Both the position numbers and the translations under genes were made by a program. Of a stretch of DNA of 64,000 bases, positions 7,532 through 16,158 are shown one piece after another. This DNA comes from Pseudonocardia sp. GTDB lineage: Bacteria; Actinomycetota; Actinomycetes; Mycobacteriales; Pseudonocardiaceae. The notes beneath the pieces are model-generated. The model did not search any database. It saw only the letters and a program-made list of their open reading frames with translations, and was not told where the DNA came from. Each line of letters starts with the position of its first letter. Within the stretch, counting starts at the first letter, position 1. The stretch is from positions 1-64,000 of the forward strand of contig NZ_JAJCYB010000035.1 of NCBI RefSeq assembly GCF_029263155.1, given 5' to 3'.

Positions 7532-8146
7532 ATGATCGCGAGCGGGGGGACCGGTCCGGCCCGGTCCGCGGCCTCCGCGCCGCGGCTCCCGCGCGCCGCT
7601 CGCCGCGAGCAGATCCTGGCCGCGGCTACCGAGGCGTTCGCCCGTGGCGGGTTCGCCGGGACCGGTCTGGAGGCCATCGCCACCGAGGCCGGTGTGACCC
7701 GGGTGATCCTCTACCGGCACTTCGACTCCAAGGCCGACCTCTACCGGGCCGTTCTCGCGCGGGCGCGGGACAACCTCGGCGCCGCCGTCGGACCGCCCGG
7801 CTACACCGGGCAGATCGTCGACGCCCTGCTCGCCGGCGCGGCCCGCGACCCCGCCGGGTTCCGGTTGCTGTTCCAGCACGCGGCCCGGGAGCCGGAGTTC
7901 CGCGCCGAGGCCGACCGCCACCGGGAGGAGATGTACGCCGCCGCCCATCAGCAGCTCGCCCCGATGATCCCGGACCCGGGCTGGCTCCGCTGGGCCGCGC
8001 ACCTCACCCCGGCCGCCACGATCACCGCGATCGCGGCCTGGCTGGACGCGGGGCAGCCGGAACCGGACCGAGCCGCGGAGCGCATCCGGCACGCCCTGGT
8101 CGGGATCGTCGACGCCGCACGTCGCGGGCCCGGTCGAACCGGGTAG
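7532..8146 (+). CDS. TetR/AcrR family transcriptional regulator
   Basis: The 204-residue protein begins its DNA-binding domain at RREQILAAATEAFARGGFAGTGLEAIATEAGVTRVILYRHFDSKADLYRAVL, a textbook TetR HTH. The C-terminal half is the variable ligand domain. ATG 7532 is chosen because it lies directly after a plausible -10 and no reasonable frame content exists upstream (the ORF-track start at 6953 lies antisense inside the methyltransferase). It is divergent from the methyltransferase/flavoprotein/ArsR-rhodanese operon with a shared palindrome, so local repression is likely. Confidence 0.88.
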   Translation: MIASGGTGPARSAASAPRLPRAARREQILAAATEAFARGGFAGTGLEAIATEAGVTRVILYRHFDSKADLYRAVLARARDNLGAAVGPPGYTGQIVDALLAGAARDPAGFRLLFQHAAREPEFRAEADRHREEMYAAAHQQLAPMIPDPGWLRWAAHLTPAATITAIAAWLDAGQPEPDRAAERIRHALVGIVDAARRGPGRTG

Positions 8147-8342
8147 CCGGGCGAGGTGCTCAGATGCCGATGCGGTCGGCCAGCGTCGTCCGGCCGGGTC
8201 CGGGCCGGTCCCCGGCGACGCCCGCGCCCGGCCATCGCCGTGAACGGCGCCTCGGCAGGCCGCGACGACCGGGCCCTGCGGTCGCTCCCGCGCCGACGTC
8301 GCTAGCCTGCGCACCCAGCCACACCGACCGCGGAAGTGCCGC

Positions 8343-8906
8343 TTGTCCACGTTGCGCCGCGTCCTGGTCCTCGGGGCGCTCACCGTCATCGCCGTGCTGC
8401 TGGCCGGGCTGTCGCTGCTCGATCCCTTCCACCTGCGCCACGCGTCCTGGTTCACCGCGGGCACCGTGCTGCTGGCGATCGTGCTCGCCACGGCCACCCT
8501 GACCGTCGCGGTCACGATCTATGTCGCCCGGGTGCTGGTCCTGATGCTCGGGGGCACCCTGGCACTGGGCTGGGCTGTGATCGCCTGGCTGTCCATCGGC
8601 CTGGACGAGGAGGGCCGGTCGGTGTCGGAGGTGGTGTCCGGCGGGCAGCGCCTGGTGGTTCTCGAGGGCCTCGAGCGCTTCTCCCCGGACCCGGTGACCT
8701 GGGTCGTGCTGCGGGCCGGGAACGGGCCCTTCGAGCAGGAGGCACCCGTCTGGCAGGGGCTGCCCGAGGGCGGCGGGCCCGACACGGTGGCCTTCCGCGG
8801 CTCCGACGAGCTGGAGATCCGCAGCGGCACCTGCGTGCTGGTGTCGCGGGTGGAGCCGGTGACGCTGCGCGTGGACCCCGTCCACCGGGCCTCCGCCGCC
8901 TGCTGA
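8343..8906 (+). CDS. uncharacterised membrane protein
   Basis: A 187-residue protein with two or three hydrophobic helices in its first ~85 residues (VLVLGALTVIAVLLAGLSLL, WFTAGTVLLAIVLATATLTVAVTIYVARVLVLMLGGTLALGWAVIAWLSIGL), followed by a soluble ~100-residue domain (EVVSGGQRLVVLEGLERFSPDPVTWVVLRAG). I do not recognise the family. The TTG start follows GGAAG and fits the first helix. The preceding ~195 bases (8147-8342) hold no gene that I can support. Confidence 0.6.
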   Translation: MSTLRRVLVLGALTVIAVLLAGLSLLDPFHLRHASWFTAGTVLLAIVLATATLTVAVTIYVARVLVLMLGGTLALGWAVIAWLSIGLDEEGRSVSEVVSGGQRLVVLEGLERFSPDPVTWVVLRAGNGPFEQEAPVWQGLPEGGGPDTVAFRGSDELEIRSGTCVLVSRVEPVTLRVDPVHRASAAC

Positions 8907-9052
8907 GCCCAGCGGCTCCCGGGTCGCCTGGAGCGGTCGTGGCGAGGGGAACCGTCCGGGTCACGTCCGGGGCTCGGCCGTACGGGCGTATCCGGCGCGG
9001 CCCGGCGCGGGTCGGGGGTGCTCCGGTGTCGGCACGGGCTTACATTGTGGGG

Positions 9053-9529
9053 ATGCCTCAGTCCGGTCCGGCGCAGTCGACGAATCTCGACGAGCAGCTG
9101 TGCTTCGCGCTGTACGCCGCGTCTCGGGCCATGATCAGCAGCTACCGTCCCCGGCTCGACGCACTCGGACTCACCTATCCCCAGTACCTGGTGATGCTGG
9201 TCCTGTGGGAGCGCGAGGAGGCCACCGTCACCTCGATCGGTGCGGCGCTGCAGCTGGAGACCGGCACGCTGTCGCCGCTGCTCAAGCGCCTGGAGTCGGC
9301 GGGGTTCGTCGCGCGGCGGCGTCAGGAGGTCGACGAGCGCTCGGTGCTGGTGTCGCTCACCCCGGCGGGTCGGGCGCTGCGCGAGCGGGTGCCCGCGGTG
9401 CAGCGCCAGGTGGTCGAGGCCACCGGCATGTCCGGCGCGGAGATCGCCGAGCTGCGCGAGGCCCTGCACCTGCTGACGGTGCGGCTGCGGGCCGCCACGA
9501 ACCATGAAAGTTCAACTTTCATCGCGTAG
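9053..9529 (+). CDS. MarR-family regulator, OhrR-like thiol peroxide sensor
   Basis: The 158-residue protein reads [42 protein letters not shown], nearly the OhrR consensus including the single N-terminal Cys (LCFALY) that is oxidised by organic hydroperoxides. The winged helix follows ([29 protein letters not shown]). OhrR normally represses an adjacent ohr peroxidase gene, but no ohr is visible here. ATG 9053 lies 6 nt after TACATT, which may be a -10, so the mRNA could be leaderless. The 3' end contains the palindrome in front of the next MarR gene. Confidence 0.85.
   Translation: MPQSGPAQSTNLDEQLCFALYAASRAMISSYRPRLDALGLTYPQYLVMLVLWEREEATVTSIGAALQLETGTLSPLLKRLESAGFVARRRQEVDERSVLVSLTPAGRALRERVPAVQRQVVEATGMSGAEIAELREALHLLTVRLRAATNHESSTFIA
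9504..9522. promoter_or_regulatory. perfect 9-bp inverted repeat, probable MarR operator
   Basis: ATGAAAGTT-C-AACTTTCAT is a perfect palindrome with a one-base centre. It lies inside the last codons of the OhrR-like gene and ends 17 bases before the next MarR gene's GTG start. Its AT-richness in a GC-rich region and its form are typical of MarR-family operators (18-20 bp inverted repeats). The ORF track's start at 9504 falls inside this operator and is not a real start. Confidence 0.72.
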
Positions 9530-9539
9530 GATGGTCCTC

Positions 9540-10049
9540 GTGGCGGACGACGGGAAGTGGCTCACCGACGAGCAGCTCGACGCGTGGCTCTCCTACGTCG
9601 CGGCGTCCGCGTTGCTCGAGGCCGCCCTCGACCGCCAGCTCCAGCGCGACTCCGGGCTCCCCCACGCCTACTACCAGATCCTGGCGATGCTCTCCGACGT
9701 GCCCGGTCGCACGCTGCGGATGAGCGACCTGGCCGCCGCCACGCAGAGTTCGCAGAGCAGGCTGTCGCACGCCGTCGCCCGGCTGGAGCGCAACGGCTGG
9801 ATCCGGCGCATCCCGTGTCCGGACGACCGGCGCAGCACCCTGGCCCGGCTCACCGACGCCGGGTTCGCGGTGCTCGCCGCGGCGGCGCCCGGGCACGTCG
9901 ACGCCGTCCGCAGGCACCTGTTCGCAAGGCTCACCGCCGAGCAGGTCGGCCAGCTGCGGGAGATCAGCCGCGCGGTCCTCTCCGGGCTGGCGAGCTCGGG
10001 TGACCTGCCCGGTGCCTGTCCGGGGAGTCCGTCACCGCTGGCCGGGTGA
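9540..10049 (+). CDS. MarR family transcriptional regulator
   Basis: The 169-residue product has the MarR fold: [46 protein letters not shown] is the helix-turn-helix, followed by the wing [19 protein letters not shown] 9540 is preferred because AGGA ends 8 nt before it. ATG 9531 overlaps that site. The perfect palindrome just upstream implies autoregulation. No effector is evident; downstream gpmA is probably independent. Confidence 0.85.
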   Translation: MADDGKWLTDEQLDAWLSYVAASALLEAALDRQLQRDSGLPHAYYQILAMLSDVPGRTLRMSDLAAATQSSQSRLSHAVARLERNGWIRRIPCPDDRRSTLARLTDAGFAVLAAAAPGHVDAVRRHLFARLTAEQVGQLREISRAVLSGLASSGDLPGACPGSPSPLAG

Positions 10050-10072
10050 GGCCCCATGGCAGAGTTGGCGCC

Positions 10073-10813
10073 ATGGGAACACTGGTGCTGCTCCGCCACG
10101 GCCAGAGCACGTGGAACGCGCTGAACCTGTTCACCGGATGGGTGGACGTGCCGCTGTCGGAGACCGGGGAGCAGGAGGCCCGCCGCGGCGGCGAGCTGCT
10201 CCGCGACGCCGGGCTGCTGCCCGACGTGCTGCACACGTCACTGATGCGCCGGGCCATCTCCACCGCGAACCTGGCCCTCGACGCGTGCGACCGGCACTGG
10301 ATCCCGGTGACGCGCGACTGGCGGCTCAACGAGCGTCACTACGGCGCGCTGCAGGGCAAGGACAAGAAGCAGACGCTCGCGGAGTACGGCGAGGAGCAGT
10401 TCATGGCGTGGCGCCGCTCCTACGACACCCCGCCGCCGCCCATCGAGGACGGCACCGAGTTCGCGCAGGACACCGACCCCCGCTACGCCGACCTCGGCCC
10501 CGACCTCCCCCGCACCGAGTGCCTCGCCGACGTGGTGAAGCGGTTCCTGCCGTACTGGGAGTCCGCGGTCGTCCCCGACCTGCGGGCCGGCAAGGTCGTG
10601 CTGCTCGCCGCGCACGGCAACTCGCTGCGCGCGCTCGTCAAGCACCTCGACGGCATCTCCGACTCCGACATCGCCGGGCTCAACATCCCCACCGGCATCC
10701 CGCTGCGCTACGACCTCGACGAGTCGATGCGCCCGACCGTGCCCGGCGGGCTGTACCTCGACCCGGACGCGGCGGCGGCCGCCGCCGCGGCGGTGGCGGC
10801 CCAGGGCCGCTGA
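10073..10813 (+). CDS. gpmA: 2,3-bisphosphoglycerate-dependent phosphoglycerate mutase
   Basis: The 246-residue cytoplasmic enzyme interconverts 3- and 2-phosphoglycerate in glycolysis. It shows [33 protein letters not shown], with the phosphohistidine RHG motif, [15 protein letters not shown], and the second catalytic His in [17 protein letters not shown]. The length is normal. The C-terminus ends in an alanine run ([17 protein letters not shown]), a probable low-complexity extension. The gene sits before senX3-regX3, as gpm1 does in mycobacteria. Confidence 0.95.
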   Translation: MGTLVLLRHGQSTWNALNLFTGWVDVPLSETGEQEARRGGELLRDAGLLPDVLHTSLMRRAISTANLALDACDRHWIPVTRDWRLNERHYGALQGKDKKQTLAEYGEEQFMAWRRSYDTPPPPIEDGTEFAQDTDPRYADLGPDLPRTECLADVVKRFLPYWESAVVPDLRAGKVVLLAAHGNSLRALVKHLDGISDSDIAGLNIPTGIPLRYDLDESMRPTVPGGLYLDPDAAAAAAAAVAAQGR

Positions 10814-10839
10814 TCCGGGGACCTGTCCGCCGGTCACCT

Positions 10840-10873
10840 GGCCACCCGGTCCCCGCCCGGTCGCCGGGTGGCC
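10840..10873 (+). terminator. hairpin after gpmA
   Basis: GGCCACCCGG and CCGGGTGGCC form a perfect 10-bp stem around a 14-base loop, 27 bases after the gpmA stop. There is no U tract, as is common in actinobacteria. Confidence 0.5.
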
Positions 10874-10899
10874 GTGCCGCCACGGGAAGGTGCTCGCCG

Positions 10900-10921
10900 C
10901 ACCGGTGAACGGGGCGTGAAC
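10900..10921 (-). promoter_or_regulatory. PHO-box-like direct repeat upstream of senX3-regX3
   Basis: Read on the minus strand, GTTCACGCCCC is followed directly by GTTCACCGGTG: two 11-base units starting with GTTCAC. This matches the actinobacterial PhoP/RegX3 PHO-box layout of consecutive 11-bp repeats. Its place about 90 bases before senX3 fits autoregulation by RegX3. Confidence 0.5.
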
Positions 10922-11007
10922 GGGCGCGGAAATGTCGCTGTCCACGGCGTCACCGCCGTCACGCCGGGGCCTCATGACTGGCCCTGCACGGCCCCGGCCT
11001 GCCTACG

Positions 11008-12192
11008 ATGCGGCCCGTGACCGCGCTGCTGTGCGTGCTGATCGCGGCCGCTGCCCTCCTGCTCGGCGTCGCCGTCGGCCTGCGGATGGCGAGGCGGCGC
11101 GATGCCGCCGTCCCCGAACCCGCTCCGCCGGTGCCCGGCCCGCCGATGGCCGATCTCCTGGAGCGGGTCTTCCGCTCCTCCGACACCGGGCTCGCGGTGC
11201 TGACCCGGGCCGGGGACGTGACGCTGCACAACCCGCGCGCCGTCGAACTCGGACTGGTGCACTCCGGGCGGCCCGACGCGCGGGCGTGGGCGGGGTGCCA
11301 GGAGGCGCTGAGGTCGAGGCAGCCGGTGGAGGTCGATCTCTCCCCGCTCAACCAGCGTGGCCGCAGGCCCGCCGCCGTCGTCGCGCACCTGCGGCCGGTC
11401 GGCGACGGCTACACCGTCGCCGAGGCCACCGACACCTCCGACGCCGTCCGGCTGGAGGCCACCCGCCGCGACTTCGTCGCCAACGTGAGCCACGAGCTGA
11501 AGACCCCGGTGGGCGCGGTCGGGCTGCTGGCCGAGGCCGTGCTCGACGCGGCGGACGACCCGGTCGAGGTGCACCGGTTCGCCACCAAGATCCTCAAGGA
11601 GTCGACGCGGCTCGGGGCGCTGGTCACGGAGCTGATCGCGCTCTCCCGGCTGACCGGGGCCGAACGGCTGCCGGAGCTGTGCGTCGTCGACGTCGACGAG
11701 GTGGTGCGCGAGGCCATGGCGCGCAGCAGGCTCTCGGCGGAGTCGGCGAGCATCGACATCACCGTGGACCGGCCGACCGGCCTGGAGGTCGAGGGCGACC
11801 GGACGCTGCTGGTGACCGCGCTGTCGAACCTGATCGAGAACGCGATCGCGTACTCGCCGGCGGAGGCGTCGGTGTCGGTGTCGCGGCGCAGGTCCGGCAA
11901 GTGGGTGGAGATCTCGGTGACCGACCGGGGCATCGGCATCGCCCCCGAGCACCAGACGCGCGTGTTCGAGCGGTTCTTCCGCGTCGACCCGGCCCGCTCC
12001 CGGATCACCGGGGGCACCGGGCTGGGGCTCGCGATCGTCAAGCACGTGCTGGCCAACCACGGCGGCGAGGTGCGGTTGTGGAGCAGCCCGGGCACCGGGT
12101 CGACGTTCACCATGCGCCTGCCGGCGCACACCGCGGAGCTCGACGAGGTCGACTTCCCGGCCGAGTCGGACGAGCTGGAGGAGATCTCATGA
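11008..12192 (+). CDS. senX3: phosphate-sensing two-component histidine kinase SenX3
   Basis: The 394-residue kinase has one N-terminal membrane helix (ALLCVLIAAAALLLGVAVGL), a short PAS-like segment, the HisKA dimerisation helix with phospho-acceptor His (RRDFVANVSHELKTPVGAV) and an ATPase domain with LSNLIENAIAYSP, DRGIGIAPEHQTRVFERFFRVD and GGTGLGLAIVKH. It lacks a large extracellular sensor, as in the SenX3/PhoR group, which works with the Pst transporter and PhoU. Its stop overlaps regX3 by 4 bp. It probably phosphorylates RegX3 under phosphate limitation. GTG 11017 is an alternative start. Confidence 0.9.
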   Translation: MRPVTALLCVLIAAAALLLGVAVGLRMARRRDAAVPEPAPPVPGPPMADLLERVFRSSDTGLAVLTRAGDVTLHNPRAVELGLVHSGRPDARAWAGCQEALRSRQPVEVDLSPLNQRGRRPAAVVAHLRPVGDGYTVAEATDTSDAVRLEATRRDFVANVSHELKTPVGAVGLLAEAVLDAADDPVEVHRFATKILKESTRLGALVTELIALSRLTGAERLPELCVVDVDEVVREAMARSRLSAESASIDITVDRPTGLEVEGDRTLLVTALSNLIENAIAYSPAEASVSVSRRRSGKWVEISVTDRGIGIAPEHQTRVFERFFRVDPARSRITGGTGLGLAIVKHVLANHGGEVRLWSSPGTGSTFTMRLPAHTAELDEVDFPAESDELEEIS

Positions 12193-12893
12193 CCAGGGTG
12201 CTCATCGTCGAGGACGAGGAGTCCTTCGCCGACCCGCTCGCCTTCCTGCTGCGCAAGGAGGGCTTCACCACCGCGGTGGCGACCACCGGCCAGGACGCGC
12301 TGGAGGAGTTCGACCGCAACGGTGCCGACATCGTGCTGCTCGACCTCATGCTCCCCGGCATGAGCGGGACCGACGTCTGCAAGGCGCTGCGCACCCGCTC
12401 CGCCGTCCCCGTGATCATGGTGACGGCGCGGGACAGCGAGATCGACAAGGTCGTGGGCCTGGAACTGGGCGCCGACGACTACGTCACCAAGCCCTACTCC
12501 GCGCGGGAGCTCATCGCGCGCGTGCGCGCCGTGCTGCGGCGCGGGGGTGAGGCGGGACCCGAGGTGGACGGCCCGGGCGGCTGGGGCAACGGCGCGGTGC
12601 TGGAGGCCGGGCCCGTGCGGATGGACGTGGAGCGGCACGTGGTGTCGGTGGGCGGTGCGGACGTGGCGCTGCCGCTCAAGGAGTTCGACCTGCTGGAATA
12701 CCTGCTGCGCAACGTCGGCCGGGTGCTCACCAGGGGACAGCTGATCGACCGCGTCTGGGGTGCGGACTACGTCGGGGACACCAAGACGCTCGACGTGCAC
12801 GTCAAGCGGCTGCGCAGCAAGGTGGAGACGGACCCGAGCGCGCCCAAACACCTGGTGACGGTCCGCGGCCTGGGCTACAAGTTCGAGGGCTGA
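12189..12893 (+). CDS. regX3: two-component response regulator RegX3 (OmpR/PhoB family)
   Basis: The 234-residue regulator has a receiver domain (VLIVEDEESFADPL acidic pocket, phospho-acceptor Asp in IVLLDLMLPGMSG, conserved Thr/Lys in VTARD and YVTKPYSARE) and a C-terminal winged helix (LKEFDLLEYLLRNVGRVLTRGQLIDRVWG...TLDVHVKRLRSKVE). ATG 12189 overlaps the senX3 stop. Orthologues control phosphate starvation genes; the PHO-box-like repeat upstream of senX3 is a likely target. A family A palindromic repeat follows 40 bp after the stop. Confidence 0.92.
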   Translation: MTRVLIVEDEESFADPLAFLLRKEGFTTAVATTGQDALEEFDRNGADIVLLDLMLPGMSGTDVCKALRTRSAVPVIMVTARDSEIDKVVGLELGADDYVTKPYSARELIARVRAVLRRGGEAGPEVDGPGGWGNGAVLEAGPVRMDVERHVVSVGGADVALPLKEFDLLEYLLRNVGRVLTRGQLIDRVWGADYVGDTKTLDVHVKRLRSKVETDPSAPKHLVTVRGLGYKFEG

Positions 12894-12933
12894 GGTAGCC
12901 GACCACGGCCCGGCGGCATGCCGTGAACCCGCC

Positions 12934-12989
12934 GATCAAGGGCAGATGGTCGCCCGTGGATCACCCGGCGCCGCCATCTGCCCTTGATC
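12934..12989. repeat. family A palindromic element, copy 1
   Basis: Perfect 16-bp arms GATCAAGGGCAGATGG / CCATCTGCCCTTGATC flank a 24-base centre that contains GTGGATCACC. Similar elements occur at 13989-14052 and 56802-56857. It could also act as a terminator for regX3. Together with copy 2 it brackets the Vsr-like gene. Confidence 0.85.
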
Positions 12990-13106
12990 ACCGCGGTCGG
13001 GGTGGGTTGCTGCGGCTGGGCGCAGGTTGTCCACATGGCTGCGTGGCCGTCCACAGATTTGCCGACGGCCCGCCGAAGTGGTGCGCCGGCCCCCATCGTC
13101 AGGTTC

Positions 13107-14021
13107 GTGCGATCACCACTGCGCGAGCTCGCGGCTTCGCAGCGCGGCGCGTTCAGCACCGCACAGGCCATGCGTTGCTATACCCGGGCCGAGGTGCGGG
13201 CCCGCGTGCGGTCCGGCCGCTGGGTCCCCGTGTTCACCGGCAGCTACCGCCTGGCCGAGAGCGAGCCGGACGCGCGCCTGCGCCTGGCCGCCGCGGGCCT
13301 GAGCATCGGGCGCCCCGTCGCCGCCTGCCTGCACACGGCGGCCGAGCTGCACGGCTTCGGGGTCCTCGACACCGGCGTCACCGAGGTGGCGGTCGACCCC
13401 GGGGCGCCGTGCCTGCACCGCGACGGGCTGTGGCCCCGCCAGCTCGTGCTCGCGGCAACGGACCTGACCCGCCTGTGGTGCGGTGCGTGCGTCACCACCG
13501 CCGACCGCACCGCGATCGACCTGTCCCGCACGCTGTCCCGGCTCGACGCTCTCCCCGTGCTCGACGCCGCCCTGCAGACCGGGAAGTGCACCCCGGAGTC
13601 GCTGGCCGCGGAACTCATCCGCCACGTCGGGTTGCCGGGGGTGCGGCAGGCCCGCGAGCTCGTACCGCTGGCCCGCACCGGGTCCGAATCGCCGCAGGAG
13701 TCGCGGATGCGGCTGCACTGCCACGACGCCGGCCTGCCCGAGCCCACGGTCCAGCTCCCGGTGCTCGACGCGCGGGGCCGCGTGCACCGGTGGCTGGACC
13801 TCGGCTGGCTGCGGGAGAGGGTCGGCCTGGAGTACGACGGCGAGCAGGCCCACGGCAACGATCGGCGCCGGGCCGACCGGCGCCGGCACAACGTCCTGGC
13901 GGACGACGGCTGGGCGATGTTCTACGCCACGGACCAGGACGTCCACGACCCACGCACGCTCATGGCCCAGATCGATCGGGCGATCGCCCGCCGATCAAGG
14001 GGAGACGGTCGCTCGCGGTGA
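13107..14021 (+). CDS. AbiEi-like/DUF559 (Vsr-type nuclease fold) protein
   Basis: About 304 residues. The N-terminal part (LRELAASQRGAFSTAQAMRCYTRAEVRARVRSGRW) resembles the winged-helix domain of type IV AbiEi antitoxins. The C-terminal ~90 residues (HRWLDLGWLRERVGLEYDGEQAH, then RRADRRRHNVLADDGWAMFYAT) resemble the DUF559/Vsr PD-(D/E)XK nuclease fold, with candidate acidic residues in D-L-G-W and E-Y-D-G. No partner toxin is adjacent. The gene lies between two family A palindromes, and the second supplies its last ~11 codons and the stop. GTG 13107 is a reasoned start; the ORF-track TTG at 12984 lies in the repeat. Function is unproven. Confidence 0.6.
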   Translation: MRSPLRELAASQRGAFSTAQAMRCYTRAEVRARVRSGRWVPVFTGSYRLAESEPDARLRLAAAGLSIGRPVAACLHTAAELHGFGVLDTGVTEVAVDPGAPCLHRDGLWPRQLVLAATDLTRLWCGACVTTADRTAIDLSRTLSRLDALPVLDAALQTGKCTPESLAAELIRHVGLPGVRQARELVPLARTGSESPQESRMRLHCHDAGLPEPTVQLPVLDARGRVHRWLDLGWLRERVGLEYDGEQAHGNDRRRADRRRHNVLADDGWAMFYATDQDVHDPRTLMAQIDRAIARRSRGDGRSR

Positions 14022-14052
14022 TCCACCGGCGACCATCTGCCCTTGATCGGCG
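13989..14052. repeat. family A palindromic element, copy 2
   Basis: Arms CGCCGATCAAGGGGAGACGGTC (13989-14010) and GACCATCTGCCCTTGATCGGCG (14031-14052) pair with two mismatches. The stop codon of the Vsr-like gene (14019-14021) lies in its centre, so the repeat has become the coding end of that gene. Confidence 0.85.
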
Positions 14053-14146
14053 GGGTGCGCAATCGGCGGGGTGCGCACCGGCGACTGCGTGCGGTGTGTG
14101 ACGGGTTCGGTCACGGGTTCGTCACGGCGCGCAGTAGCCTGGGCCG

Positions 14147-15172
14147 GTGCGCCTGGGTGTGCTCGACGTCGGGTCCAACACCGTCCATCTGCTCGTCGTG
14201 GACGCGCACCGCGGTGGGCACCCCACCCCCATGACGTCGGAGAAGGACGAGCTGCGGCTCGCGGAGAACCTCGACCGCTCCGGGGGGCTCACCAAGGCCG
14301 GGGCCGACGCGCTGGTCCGCACCGTCGGGAAGGCGGGTGCCGCAGCCACGCGGGCTGGCTGTTCCGACCTGCTCGCCTTCGCCACCTCGGCCCTGCGCGA
14401 CGCCACCAACTCCGCCGCGGTGCTCGCGAGGGTCCGCGACGAGACCGGCGTCGCGCTGCAGGTCCTGCCGGGCGAGGACGAGGCGCGGTACACCTTCCTC
14501 GCGGTGCGCCGCTGGTACGGCTGGTCCGCGGGCCGGCTGCTGGTGCTCGACATCGGCGGCGGGTCGCTGGAGCTCGCGGCGGGACGTGACGAGCATCCCG
14601 CCGTCGCGGCGTCGCTGCCGCTGGGGGCCGGCCGGCTCACCCGCGAGTGGTTCCGCTCCGACCCGCCGTCACGGCGCGAGATCGACGCGCTGCGCGCTCA
14701 CCTCGACGTCGAGCTCGCCGGGGTCGCCCGCAAGGTGCGGCGGGCAGGTAGCCCGGACCTCGTGGTGGGCACCTCCAAGACGTTCCGCTCGCTCGCGCGA
14801 CTCACCGGCGCGGCGCCGTCGAGCGCAGGCCCCCGCGCCCGGCGCCTGCTCACCGACGTCGGGCTGCGGCAGCTGGCCGCGTTCATCACCCGGATGTCGG
14901 CGGGCGACCTGGCCGAGCTGGAGGGCGTCAGCCCGAGCCGTGCGCACCAGCTCGTAGCGGGTGCACTGGTGGCGGAGGCCGCGATGCGGGCACTGCGGAT
15001 CACCCAGCTCGAGATCTGCCCGTGGGCGCTGCGCGAGGGCGTCATCCTGCGGCGACTCGACACATTGGACGCGTCGACGCACCCGCCCTCGACACAGACG
15101 GACCGTTCGGCGCAGAACACGCCGGACGCACTTGGACGCTTGACGACGTACGAGGCACGGTGTACTGGATGA
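14147..15172 (+). CDS. ppx: exopolyphosphatase/guanosine pentaphosphate phosphatase (Ppx/GppA family)
   Basis: The 341-residue protein has the ASKHA phosphatase motifs: [15 protein letters not shown] (phosphate 1), [26 protein letters not shown] with the catalytic Glu, and [13 protein letters not shown] (phosphate 2). It would degrade polyphosphate or pppGpp in the cytoplasm. It lacks the C-terminal HD domain of long Ppx proteins and so resembles the short actinobacterial form (Rv0496 type). GTG start. It overlaps the next membrane protein gene by 4 bp. A phosphate-related role fits the nearby senX3-regX3. Confidence 0.88.
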   Translation: MRLGVLDVGSNTVHLLVVDAHRGGHPTPMTSEKDELRLAENLDRSGGLTKAGADALVRTVGKAGAAATRAGCSDLLAFATSALRDATNSAAVLARVRDETGVALQVLPGEDEARYTFLAVRRWYGWSAGRLLVLDIGGGSLELAAGRDEHPAVAASLPLGAGRLTREWFRSDPPSRREIDALRAHLDVELAGVARKVRRAGSPDLVVGTSKTFRSLARLTGAAPSSAGPRARRLLTDVGLRQLAAFITRMSAGDLAELEGVSPSRAHQLVAGALVAEAAMRALRITQLEICPWALREGVILRRLDTLDASTHPPSTQTDRSAQNTPDALGRLTTYEARCTG

Positions 15173-16158
15173 GTTCCGAGACCGACCACCCACGTCAGCG
15201 CACCGTCGCCGAGCTCCTTGCCGAGCACGGCGGCGGTACCGGTGCGACCGGTCGCCGTCGCCGCCGCCGGGAGCCCGACGAGCCGGACGAGGGCCCCGCC
15301 CCGCCCGGCGCGGGCACGTTCGCCGGTCAGGCTCCCGCCGGCGAACAGCGCGCCCCCGAGCGCCGCGTCCCGGTGCTGCCGGACCGGTCGGTGCTGCGGG
15401 AGCCGGTGCCCCGGACGCCGCACGCTCCGCCGCCGGCCCCCCCGGCGGCGCCCCGGCCGGCCGTCGAGGACGTTCCGCTGTTCACCTCCGGCCCCGATCG
15501 CGGTCCCGAGCGCGAGCACCCCACCGACGTGATGCCCCGCTTCCGTGATGCGGCGCCGGCGGTGGATGAGGACCTCACCGGCCCGATGCCGCAACAGAAC
15601 GGCGTCGATCCGGACGGCGTCGACGAGGGCCCGTCCACCATGATCGGTGCCGCACCGGTCGGGGCCGAGGCCTGGCACGACGCGCGCACCGCGGACGCGC
15701 GGCGGGCGGGCACCTCCGTCGACGACGCCCCCCCGCTGCCCCGCGGCCCGGTCGACGCCGACGACGGTCCCGCCGGGCTCGACCCGGACGACCCCTTCGC
15801 CGACGAGCCGTCGCCCGTCGATCTCGAGAAGCACGACGACGCGGTCGAGGCGCCGAAGCCGCGCGAGCGACGGCTGGGGCGGGCGGCCCAGGCGAGTGCG
15901 GGGCCCGCGTGGGCCACGGTGATGATGCAGTGGATCGGCGGCGCGCTCGGCGGCGCGGTGCTGTGGGTCGCGTTCCGCTTCCTGTGGCGCAACCTGCCGG
16001 TCGTCGCGCTGGCGTCGGCGGTGCTCGTCACGGTCGGGCTCGTGGTGATCGTGCGCGCGTTGCTGCACAACGACGACCGCCGCACCACGATCTTCGCGGT
16101 GCTGGTGGGGCTGCTGCTCACCGTGTCGCCCGCGATCCTGGTACTCCTGGGCAGATGA
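15169..16158 (+). CDS. conserved membrane protein with proline-rich cytoplasmic region (Rv0497-like)
   Basis: About 329 residues. The first ~240 are charged and Pro/Ala-rich ([29 protein letters not shown]), without domains I recognise. The C-terminus has three membrane helices ([72 protein letters not shown]). ATG 15169 overlaps the ppx stop and the stop overlaps the next start, so it is inside an operon. The position and build match the mycobacterial Rv0497 membrane protein. Function unknown. Confidence 0.75.
   Translation: MSSETDHPRQRTVAELLAEHGGGTGATGRRRRRREPDEPDEGPAPPGAGTFAGQAPAGEQRAPERRVPVLPDRSVLREPVPRTPHAPPPAPPAAPRPAVEDVPLFTSGPDRGPEREHPTDVMPRFRDAAPAVDEDLTGPMPQQNGVDPDGVDEGPSTMIGAAPVGAEAWHDARTADARRAGTSVDDAPPLPRGPVDADDGPAGLDPDDPFADEPSPVDLEKHDDAVEAPKPRERRLGRAAQASAGPAWATVMMQWIGGALGGAVLWVAFRFLWRNLPVVALASAVLVTVGLVVIVRALLHNDDRRTTIFAVLVGLLLTVSPAILVLLGR

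Noticed and set aside
9504-9530. ATG 9504 as start of the second MarR gene
   Set aside because: It lies inside the palindromic operator and upstream gene, and GTG 9540 has a ribosome site.
12984-13106. N-terminal extension of the Vsr-like protein
   Set aside because: The TTG start is inside a palindromic repeat arm and the translation has no family character.
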